From NCBI GenBank assembly GCA_015852425.1, contig JAAAIG010000039.1:1-40386 (forward strand): DNA of 40,386 nucleotides, read 5' to 3'. Below the pieces are notes generated by a model. It was not told the origin of the DNA, ran no database searches, and saw nothing but the letters and a program-made list of their open reading frames with translations. A program made the translations under genes and the position numbers. This DNA comes from Gryganskiella cystojenkinii. Its lineage: Eukaryota; Mortierellomycota; Mortierellomycetes; Mortierellales; Mortierellaceae. Shown here piece after piece: positions 19,405-27,992 of this stretch (positions are counted from its first letter, which is position 1; each line of letters starts with the position of its first letter).

Positions 19405-21137
19405 ATGTCCACCGCTCTCGACCAGCTCAAGACCTTCACCACCGTCGTCTCTGACACCGGTGACTTTGAGTGTATGTTCTGATTCAATTCATTCTTTTTT
19501 TTTTCATTCTTGTCTTTTGATTACATTGAAACCTTTTTATTTCATTTTGTGGTCTCGGGTCAATGAACTCATTGTGCTGTGCTCTCCGTTATTGTTTGTT
19601 CTCTCCATTTCTATAGCCATTGCCCAGTACAAGCCCACTGATGCCACCACCAACCCTTCCTTGATCCTCGCCGCTTCCCAGAAGTCCAACTACGCTCACT
19701 TGATCAACGATGCTATTGCCTACGGAAAGAAGATTGGCGGGTAAGCTACTTTCTCAAGCTTCTTATTATTTGTTCGTCATCATCATCGTGCAACAGTTAA
19801 CACAACACAGACCGGTGACAGCTCACTGTCAACAAAATATAAATGAGAGACCTCTGGAAGACAGGATATAAATGGGAGACCTCTGGAAGACAGGATAAGC
19901 ACGACGCCCCCCCCCCGAATGGCCCAATCGTATCGATCAGACGAAAAGATACCTCCAAAGGCTGCGCAGATCGAACACAAAGAGTGGATTAAAGAAGGAA
20001 CTCTTCCGCAAGATACCTACGTACCCACGCCGTCGTTGACATCGATGTCAAGAAAAGCACTCTTGTTGGCATATGGATCACCATTTTGTTGGGTTTGACA
20101 AAGGCTTGGAAAAAAAAAGAAACGGATCAGAAATCACAGAAGGGGCGCAATCGGGATCCGAGCGTCTGCATTACCACCGTTTCTTTTTTTCTTGCCAAAA
20201 ATCATGTTCACTCACACACAATATCCTCTACAATTTTTAGATCTATCGAGTCCCAGACTGAGTCTGCTCTTGACAAGCTCCTCGTCAACTTTGGTGTCGA
20301 GATCTTGAAGATCGTCCCCGGTCGTGTCTCGACCGAGGTCGATGCGCGTCTCTCCTTCGACAAGGAGGCGACCATCGCCAAGGCCAAGAAGATCATTGGT
20401 CTCTACAAGGACGCCGGTGTCGACAAGAAGCGCATCCTCATCAAGATCGCCTCGACCTGGGAGGGTATCCAGGCCGCCAAGCACCTTGAGGCCGTTGAGG
20501 GCATTCACTGCAACTTGACTCTCTTGTTCTCTTTCGGTCAGGTATGGAATCACAACTCAAAGAAGAGCACTTTCTTTTTTTTTTTTGTTTAATTACATGT
20601 CTTGATTCAAAAGCGTTCCAACATTAACCTCGCCTTTTTTCGCATCGTTAGGCTGTTGCTTGCGCCGAGTCCAAGGTCACCTTGATCTCACCCTTCGTCG
20701 GCCGTATCTTGGATTGGTACAAAGCCTCGACCAAGAAGGAGTACGTCGGCGCCGAGGATCCCGGTGTTGTCTCGGTCACCAAGATCTACAACTACTACAA
20801 GCAGCACGGTTACAAGACCATCGTCATGGGTGCCTCTTTCCGTTCCGTTGGTGAGATTGAGGAACTCGCCGGTTGCGATTTCTTGACTATCTCCCCCAAC
20901 CTTTTGGAGGAGCTCCAGAAGTCCAACAAGACCCTCGAGCGCAAGCTCTCCAAGGAGTTGGCCACTTCCACTGCGACTCAGTATCCCAAGGTCTCCTTTG
21001 ACGAGGCTGCCTTCCGTTGGGAGTTGAACGAGGATCCCATGGCGACCGAGAAGCTCTCCGAGGGTATCCGCAAGTTTGCTGCTGATGCCGCCAAGCTCGA
21101 GAAGCAGCTCGCTGACAAGTTGGCCCACCACCACTAA
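19405..21137 (+). CDS. TAL1: Transaldolase
   Basis: Four exons, 19405-19471, 19617-19740, 20241-20541 and 20652-21137, fit in phase and give 325 residues, the usual length for the family. Transaldolase moves a dihydroxyacetone unit between sedoheptulose 7-phosphate and glyceraldehyde 3-phosphate in the non-oxidative pentose phosphate pathway, in the cytosol. Family marks are visible: Asp17 in VVSDTGDF, the first signature [10 protein letters not shown] (about 31-40), the Schiff-base lysine Lys132 in [21 protein letters not shown], and [13 protein letters not shown]. Both catalytic residues fall at the numbers known for the bacterial enzyme. Strong C-ending and TTG codon bias indicates high expression. 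The third intron is 500 bases, long for this window, and holds a tandem duplication. The gene is convergent with the RIB1-type gene, 211 bases away. Confidence 0.98.
19837..19894 (+). repeat. Tandem 29-base duplication in a transaldolase intron
   Basis: Copies at 19837-19865 and 19866-19894 (atataaatgRgagacctctggaagacagg) differ at a single base. They lie inside the 500-base intron and are followed by a C10 run at about 19907-19916. The near identity suggests a recent duplication. Confidence 0.85.
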
Positions 21138-21208
21138 ATTTGTTTCCACTGCTAGCATCCCAACTCACAACCCCTCCATCTATTCATTTGCATGGACCCC
21201 AATATGTA

Positions 21209-21214
21209 AATAAA
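21209..21214 (+). terminator. AATAAA polyadenylation signal of transaldolase
   Basis: The sequence tgtaAATAAAcgg lies 72 bases after the stop codon, followed by a T-rich stretch. This is a good position for 3' processing of the transaldolase transcript. Confidence 0.55.
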
Positions 21215-21348
21215 CGGTTTTTTTCTCAAAAATTGCTGTTATGATGGAACATGGGTCTTCTGCACACATATAAATGGATGAGGAGCAATAACTTTCTATT
21301 TTAATTATTAAGAAAAGGAGAAAACTACGATCTTGAAGAGTGGGATTC

Positions 21349-22852
21349 TTATAGAGAGGTCGGCACAGGGATCAAATGCCTCATCCTCTGTACCTTGACT
21401 TTAAGGTACCGATCCAATTCCTTGCCCTTCACGACCTTATTCTCGACTGCTCCTTCCTTGACCTCAAACTCCTCTTCTTTGCCGGATTGGATAGCCTCCC
21501 AAGACTTGGGCATCATGGGCACACGTTCGACGACCTTGATCCCCGAGTTGTTGGACTCGACCTGTTCAATTTTGTCTGGGTTGTTGGTCAAGAGTCGAAC
21601 CGAGGTCTGGCCAAGATCCTGTAGAATGGCCTGGGCGACTTCATACGTACGCTCGTCCGCTCCGTGGTTCAGCAAGAGATTAGCCATCACAGTGTCGTAA
21701 CCGAGATCCTGAAGGTTGTATGCCCTGCAAGGCAGTAAAGATAACAAGAGTGAGAAGGGAAAAGTAGACGTAAGTATCTTTGATGTTGTTTGTGCGTGTG
21801 AATTTTTATACCTCTTTTTGATCCGTAGTCACTGATCGCCGTCCGATTATTTTTCTCCTTGGTCATATTTCACATGGGTCAACGAATCAAACTTACTTCA
21901 ATTTCTCGCCTAAACCGATGCCGCGGCCCTCTTGACGAAGGTAAACAACGACACCGGCACCGTCGGCCTTCATCAGTCGAATCGCCTCATCCAGCTGTTC
22001 GCCACAATCGCATCGAGCAGAGTGCCCTATCTCGCCTGTAAAGCATTCCGAGTGAATTCGGACCAGTGGGGCTGCCGTTGCTGGCGTTTCTTGCATCACT
22101 GTATCTTCATTCGATGATACTATTGTTGCTGTTGTGGTGGTCGTCGTTGAGGATGCGGTAGAGGTGGCAACGGTCTGCTCTATCGAGGCCCCGATCAGGG
22201 CTCGGTTCTCATTCTCGGCCGAGCTCAAAAGTCGTCCCGTATAAGCGCCTCGCTTGAATCTATCAATCTCTGTCTCGCCCTCCTGAACTGCATCCAGGGA
22301 CCGGGATCGAATCTGGTCTCCAAAGACAAAGGCCAGATGTTCCTTCTTATCGAGCTTGTTTTCGTAAATGTGCAGAAAGTACTCAGATCCGTCCGGTGTA
22401 GGAATTCGGGCTCGAGCAGAACACCACGCGACCGAATCGTTCTCGACGGGCTTGCTCTTATGCTGCTTGGGAGCACTTGTCGATGCAGACGATGTGGAGG
22501 AAGCAGCAGAGGTAGCGGCTGAAGAAACAGTCTGCAAAACTTTCAATGGAGGAGTGGCGGGTGGGGTATTATACGAAGGCAGATCCTCACTGGGGCCAGC
22601 AAGACGACGGGGAACGGGGTTCTGTAAGGTTGAGGAAGTGGCCTCGAGGGTATCTTGGGTATGGTGATGATGAGAATGATGACGGTGTTGGTTGTGATTG
22701 TGCTGATGATTTTGATGACCATGTCCGTGATGAGAGTGAGAGTGAGACTTCAAGAAGAATGGGTTCATGTGGTCGATTGCGTTCCTGGGGATGTAACCGG
22801 CCGAGGGAGCAACGACGACTGGAGCCTCGTTCATGGAGATGTCGCAGGCCAT
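21349..22852 (-). CDS. RIB1: GTP cyclohydrolase II (riboflavin synthesis)
   Basis: Two exons, 22852-21897 and 21724-21349, join in phase across a 172-base intron (GTAAGT donor) and give 443 residues. The enzyme opens the imidazole ring of GTP, the first step of riboflavin synthesis. The zinc site is intact: C270-x10-C281-x-C283 in [20 protein letters not shown], followed by [33 protein letters not shown] and [14 protein letters not shown], closely like the yeast enzyme. About 200 extra N-terminal residues precede the catalytic half. Residues 36-64 are His-rich (16 His in 29 residues) and are followed by a Ser/Thr/Ala linker; that leader is unusual. The frame is open upstream to an ATG at 22945, adding 31 residues; I preferred 22852 because the extension looks like leader. 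The C-terminus, with QRMRHLIP, matches the family end. Confidence 0.96.
22661..22747 (-). repeat. Histidine-rich coding stretch in RIB1
   Basis: CAC/CAT codons dominate residues 36-64 ([10 protein letters not shown], then [17 protein letters not shown]). The codons are mixed, so this is not a simple slipped triplet run. Such stretches often bind zinc, nickel or copper, but no role is shown here. Confidence 0.8.
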
Positions 22853-22945
22853 TTCTGCTTCTGAATTAGATTGAAGTGTGTTGCTTTGGTTGTAAGTTGG
22901 TTGGTGGGCTGAATGGATTGTTTGTACAGATTTGATCAGTGACAA

Positions 22946-24251
22946 ACAAAAACGGACGATGAGAGATGAAAGGAAATATGAAGAAGATTGAGGACAGAAA
23001 GAAAAACAAAAGAAAAGTGGGTCCCTTTATGTTTCTTTTTTTTTTTCAGGAACTGCAAGGAACTCTCTGTTGGGGTGGATAAATTTTGTTTCCAACCCGA
23101 GGCAGAGCAAAACGAGGGAGATCACAGTGCAAAGTGAACGAATTGCGGAGCAAACTGGCAGAGCGGACAGATGATCGATTGCAACCGGCGCACTTGGGTA
23201 ACAATTTGATTTTTTCGTCCTATTCGAACAAAGCAATTGAAACATTCGCGGCTTGCGCACTACAATTTCCTCTTTCTTTGTTCTCTCTCCTGTTGTATTT
23301 CTCAGCATACATCATTGTCGTCATTATCATTCATTAATTGGTTGTTGAAAGGGATACTCTTTCGCGATATCTGAAGGCAATTGTCCAATTGCGACAGAAA
23401 CCATTATCAATCAAACAAAAAGGTAATTAAGGTGGCGCGCGCGCACAGTTCCTTAAAATCAGCCACATTTTGTTAAAATACAAAGAGACCTTATCCTCTA
23501 GTTATCTACTTCCGACCGCAGCATGCACAGTCGCGTGCAGAGAGATCTTTCCCTCGCCGCTCTTTTCTAAAGTCATCATTAACACCGCCTCATCGATTCG
23601 AGTTCCTTTTTGCGAGCAGGCGAAGGAAAGATGCGCAGCTTCCGTTCTGTTCATAATGAATTTCCACGCGACTCGGTTAACGTCTGCGACGAAGTGCGCT
23701 TCCAATCGTTCGCTCAATTTCGATGCATTGCAAGGTCGAACATGCCTTAAGTTCATGCTCAACATCACCACGGTCAGAGGGGGTTTTTATTTCAAGGGTC
23801 AACACTCTGTTATTGTTCTGTTCGTTATCAGATCGATCTGACAAAGATGAGCCGATATCGTACTCTCTTGTATCGTCTCGTTGCTCTCCGCGGTCAAGTT
23901 GTTCGTCCAGACGCCTGGAGTTTTATACAAAGTAAGCCAACCCCTTGACATGCGCTCGTCTCCAGAATATTCTTTCTTGAAAAAGGCGAACACGTCGTCC
24001 TTTATCACGTCATGGAGGCGACAGTTTGAAAGAAAGAGAAAAGCTGCGCAAACGCAGACATCAAAAGGGAAACAGATTATTAACATGCTTTACAACGAAT
24101 ATTTGCTCAAAATGGAATCATTTTCTGCGTCGTTTATCTTCAAAAAAAAAAAAGAAGGTCGGACGTATTCACCAGACCACGGCCAAGAATCCTTGGAGAA
24201 TTTCACCACGCGGTTCATCCTATTTTTCGATCAAGTCGATAACATTTTGAG
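22946..24251. other. Upstream region of RIB1 and unassigned spacer
   Basis: The RIB1 leader and promoter lie near 22853-23350, with a T10 run at about 23036-23046. From 23470 to 24250 frames are open on both strands (for example 23502-23771 on minus, 89 residues of balanced composition), but none has a recognisable motif, start context or splice partner. A short (GC)n run, gcgcgcgcgc, lies near 23434. Confidence 0.4.
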
Positions 24252-24873
24252 TTGCAGTGTGGCTTGAACAACGCATTCTCATCTGCCATCGAAGCCGCAC
24301 TTAAAGCCTGTCGGCGAGTGAACCAAGTCTGTGGCATCCTAGAGAGCGACTTGCTCATTACTAATCACAGCAAAACTCCCCTGCGCGTCAATGTCGAGTC
24401 TGATCTTGTCTGGCCGATTTCTTTCAGGAGGCCCTAGATCCAATAGCTAGCTTCTTCAGCTTCTCAAGTCTTATCACTTGTTCAAGTGTCTTGACTGTCT
24501 CCGCCTTAGCGCCAACTCAGCGCAGCATGTTGACGTGCAGAACCTCCATTTGCATGCATGCTCAAATCCTGTCCAAGCTCTCACTATTTACCATGCCCGC
24601 AATATCCAACATCGAGATTGACAGAGATTCAAGAGCTGAGAAAACTATCGAGAATTGTACGCACCTAGTGCTGTCAAGGGTCGTTTCGGCAAGCTTGAGA
24701 TTGTCATAACGGTGGACAATGTCAAGAGCTTGTTGAAGGATATGGTGCTGAACGTCGCTCGTTCCAGTTTCATAGAGTGGAGACTGCCTGGCACAGAACT
24801 CAGAACCGTTTCAACCTGTAATTTTCCACCTATGATGGACAACTACTCCATGCGGATAAAAAAACAGAGTTGA
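24252..24873 (+). pseudogene. Coding-like fragments in three frames, possibly a decayed gene
   Basis: Three stretches look protein-like but sit in different frames with stops between them: 24252-24437 (NAFSSAIEAALKACRRVNQV), about 24560-24709 (ISNIEIDRDSRAEKTIENCT) and 24655-24873 (GKLEIVITVDNVKSLLKDMV). The overlap of the last two at 24655-24709 in different frames suggests a frameshift rather than clean splicing. I do not recognise the family. It lies beside a broken F-box gene on the other strand, in keeping with a decayed zone. Confidence 0.3.
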
Positions 24874-24948
24874 AAAATTCCTGAATGTCGCAAGTCCCAA
24901 GTCCCTTGATAAAAATGAAACGAGAGTTGCTTCAGCTTTGAATCCACT

Positions 24949-25637
24949 CTAGAAACAGTCGCTTCGAGGGCGGTCGCGAGAGGAGCGATGGTGGTGATAT
25001 ATCAGACTATTTAGCCTTTCAAGGGTAGATGTCAACCGAACAAAGTCAAGCTCTTGGAGGTGAGTTCTGGAAAGCTCCAAGATCGCTGGCATAGCATAAC
25101 CTTCTCGGATTCGCATCATTAGATCTGATGTTCCTGCAAGAAAGATCTTGTCCACAAAGATGGCCTTGAGTCGTCACAACCTTGGATAAAAGACAGGACG
25201 CAGCTTGCACGCCGTTGTCAAGTGTAATTTTGGTGTGGCGAGGTGCTCCGTGCCGACCATGGAAATATTTTGGCAGAGATCCAGCTACTCTTTACGAGGA
25301 TGAAACCTCGGGTCCAGCAGCAAGACCCTGGTGCTTCTTCCATGTCGCCTAAGTTCGTTAATGAGGGGCGAAGTTGTGCCGGGCGGAGGGGGTGTCATTT
25401 CGGAGATTGACAGTTTTTTGGCTTCATGATCTCACTCCATTGGCGGCAACCGACTGCACTGGTCAAAAGGTCTCCAGGGTTCAAGTACTCTGCGACATGA
25501 AACAAGATCTCAGGAATATGCAAGGGACTCTGTCTTGTTGGTGATGATGTGGCTGCTGTTGTTGTTGCGGTTCGATTAATGGTTAAATGAGGTTTGACTG
25601 TGTGGTCACAATTGGTGATCGACTCTTGACCGGTCAT
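24949..25637 (-). pseudogene. Broken F-box/LRR gene
   Basis: The frame from 25637 encodes a short leader and a clear F-box (LHIPEILFHVAEYLNPGDLL, then VGCRQWSEIMKP), then stops at 25395 after a junk end. A second frame picks up with INELRRHGRSTRVLLLDPRF, the segment expected next in fungal F-box/LRR proteins. That frame runs into a TAG at 25285-25287 and a TGA at 25174-25176 before ending in LRR-like sequence (MPAILELSRTHLQELDFVRL) near 25090-25030 and stopping at 24949. One frameshift or deletion plus two stops and a missing C-terminal half make a functional product unlikely. The intact F-box gene downstream on the same strand suggests a paralogue, though the two are clearly diverged. Confidence 0.6.
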
Positions 25638-25673
25638 GACCGGTTATAACAACTTGACCGGTTTTGGACCGGT
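25629..25673. promoter_or_regulatory. Cluster of four ACCGGT palindromes
   Basis: ACCGGT occurs at 25629-25634, 25639-25644, 25657-25662 and 25668-25673. The pairs are spaced 10 and 11 bases centre to centre, about one helical turn, with 18 bases between pairs; three of the four read tgACCGGT. The cluster overlaps and precedes the start codon of the broken F-box gene. This could be a binding array for a dimeric regulator. Confidence 0.4.
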
Positions 25674-25909
25674 TAGTTCTTTTTGAAGGTCTTCATCGTC
25701 AGTCAATTCTTCATAAACGTGTGGCATCTAACAAAAGCATATAAACTAGCTCCCGCGGGATGTGCGGAGGGAGGGATTGATTGAACTCATGGTTGAACAA
25801 GAACGAAGGAAAGAAGGAACGATAGGTGACACGGTGCACCAACCAAAAAGAGAGTCTTATTTAAAGCTCCTGCTCTCAAAGATATGCCTCAATTTATTAA
25901 AGGTTTCCT

Positions 25910-27463
25910 CTACTTGTTCTTTTGAACAGAAAATTGTTGCATCTTGGGCCATGTCTCTGTCATCCACCGAAGGTCTGGGATCTCTTCCATGTGCGAGCGA
26001 TCAAATGTGCCCCATGTCCAGCGGTCGGGGCCGTCTCTCTTGGTCGCATCTCGTTCGATGGTGCGTCGACGGAATGAACCGATAGAGAGTGTTTTAAGGT
26101 CTTTCAAGGCTGAAAGCTGCGCCAAGGCTTCCTTGTTCCTGATTCGGTTCACGGACCACCAAAGGTTCTGGATCTCCAAGGATTGTAATCCGGTGCAGGA
26201 CCAGTGAGAGATTTGATCCAAGGAGATATCACCCTCTCCTCCCTCGATCACCGACGTTTTGATTGAGGACGTTGTTGCTGTTGCTGTCTCTGTTACTATT
26301 CCCAAGGCTTTTGTTCCCGAGATCGGTGCCGCGGAGGACAACAATTCCCCTGTATCCCCAGTCAGGAAACCATCATCAACATCCAGCATCGGGCATGAAA
26401 AACTGACCAGATTAGGGCACGACCTCAAGATGCGACCGCTGACCCAGGCCCTGGCTTTGAAATTCGATATGGAGAGACTCTTCAAAGACTTAAAGTGGCG
26501 AACAAGGGCTTCTTGAGCTCTGGGGCCGATCCGTCCGCTGGAAAGATGCAGAAGCTGGAGTCCGTCATCGCCACCACAGTTCATCAACAAGGTCGCTAAT
26601 TCGACATCTTCCAAATGAAGTCCAAGGATGGTCAATCGGGACAGTTTCGGGCATCGAGTCAGGACTGTAAGATCACAGGGTGTCGCGACAGGATCATGAT
26701 AATATGGCCGCACGACGAGTGTCTCGAGCTGTGGGCAGCGAGATGCGAGAAGTAGGGCCTCTTGAAGTTCCAGGACTCGAACGGCATCCAGTGTGAGAGA
26801 CACGATGGTTGGGAACCAAGAGGAAGTGCAGGTCGTCGTCGCTGCTGCTGGTGAGGGAAGGCTGGCAAAAGTACCCATGCCCCTTATGCTGCAATGGCTA
26901 AGGAGGAGTGTGGTCAAGTGCTGACAGCGCTCCAAAAGACTAACGAGAACTGGGAAATCAATTGTCACAAAAATCAACTCCAGAGACTCGCATGCTGGAC
27001 CCATGTGTCCCAAATGATGAGAGGCGTCAGCACCAGGAAAGAGACCAAGAGACTGAGGGATCCGAAGCTCTAGTCGCTGGATATTCGGGTTGTTGATCAA
27101 TAGTTGAACTGAGGCATCCCAGTTAACATGAGCACCTTCGTCCCTGCTCCTGGTCACCACTTGATGATCGATGACCAAGCTGCGAAGATCCTTGGTTAAC
27201 GAAACAAGGTCGGGAAGGAGAATACAAGGTAGCTCGATCTTCAGGTTGCGGATATGCTTGGCGTTTCGTTCAAGGGTGCTTGCAGAGGGCAGGATCGACC
27301 GTCTCCCGGACGTTATCGTGGGTGGTTCGTACCGAAGGTTGATAGTCTCGTACAGCAAGGGGACAAAAGAACTGCGCCACTCCTTCGAGATTCGTGCGCA
27401 GACGGCTAAGTCGTTGGGTGCAAGGTAATGACCAACGAGGAACCTTATCTCAGGGAGGTCCAT
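25910..27463 (-). CDS. F-box and leucine-rich repeat protein
   Basis: A single uninterrupted exon of 517 residues. The F-box is at the very N-terminus (MDLPEIRFLVGHYLAPNDLAVCARISKEWRSSFVPLLY, about 1-38). It is followed by irregular leucine-rich repeats (IQRLELRIPQSLGL, CQHLTTLLLSHCSI, CPKLSRLTILGLHLEDVELATLL, LQSLEIQNLWWSV, LKDLKTLSIGSF). F-box proteins recruit substrates to SCF (Skp1-cullin-F-box) ubiquitin ligases; the LRR part would bind the substrate, which is unknown. The start at 27463 is the first ATG and places the F-box at residue 2, as in many members of this expanded fungal family. No introns and no N-terminal signal. A decayed relative lies 270 bases past its stop codon. Confidence 0.85.
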   Translation of the reverse strand: MDLPEIRFLVGHYLAPNDLAVCARISKEWRSSFVPLLYETINLRYEPPTITSGRRSILPSASTLERNAKHIRNLKIELPCILLPDLVSLTKDLRSLVIDHQVVTRSRDEGAHVNWDASVQLLINNPNIQRLELRIPQSLGLFPGADASHHLGHMGPACESLELIFVTIDFPVLVSLLERCQHLTTLLLSHCSIRGMGTFASLPSPAAATTTCTSSWFPTIVSLTLDAVRVLELQEALLLASRCPQLETLVVRPYYHDPVATPCDLTVLTRCPKLSRLTILGLHLEDVELATLLMNCGGDDGLQLLHLSSGRIGPRAQEALVRHFKSLKSLSISNFKARAWVSGRILRSCPNLVSFSCPMLDVDDGFLTGDTGELLSSAAPISGTKALGIVTETATATTSSIKTSVIEGGEGDISLDQISHWSCTGLQSLEIQNLWWSVNRIRNKEALAQLSALKDLKTLSIGSFRRRTIERDATKRDGPDRWTWGTFDRSHMEEIPDLRWMTETWPKMQQFSVQKNK

Positions 27464-27992
27464 GGTGGGTATTATTATGCTGGTAAAAAATGAATGTTGT
27501 TCGGGGAAGAGACTAGAACGAGGACAGTGTCAAAGAAGGGGCGTACAAGTGTTGAGGCAATTGTCGAAAAATGAATGCTCGGAAGAGATTAATTGAACAT
27601 GAATGAAGTCGTGTGAAAAGAAAGAAAACAAGAAATGAAATGAACCCAATCTGCTCCCCTATGAAAGCCCTGTCTCTTTGTTCGCGTTTTGTGTGACGGA
27701 CCAAATGACGTTTTTTGCCAAAGAAAGTGTCCAGAGGTGAAATAACCAGGGCGAGGATTGACTTTTGAGCAAAGTAACCAGATGGCACTCAGATTCGAAA
27801 CAGTTCAGATAGTGATAGTATGCAAAAGTAAAGAATTTAATAATGAGAGTGCGGTGTGGGTGTGGTGGTTGAGAGAAACAAAAGCCTCTCTCACAGAGAT
27901 GATAATCTACAAAAAGCAAATAGCGGTAATCGAACAAAAGTAAAAGAGGGAAGGGAGTAATAAAGAGTATGAAGTTGAAAGTAAGGAAGAAT
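27464..27992. other. Spacer between the NOP58 3' end and the F-box gene
   Basis: This is the NOP58 3' untranslated region followed by the F-box gene promoter, both read on the minus strand. It is A/G- and AT-rich on this strand. I see no gene, RNA or clear promoter box. Confidence 0.45.
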
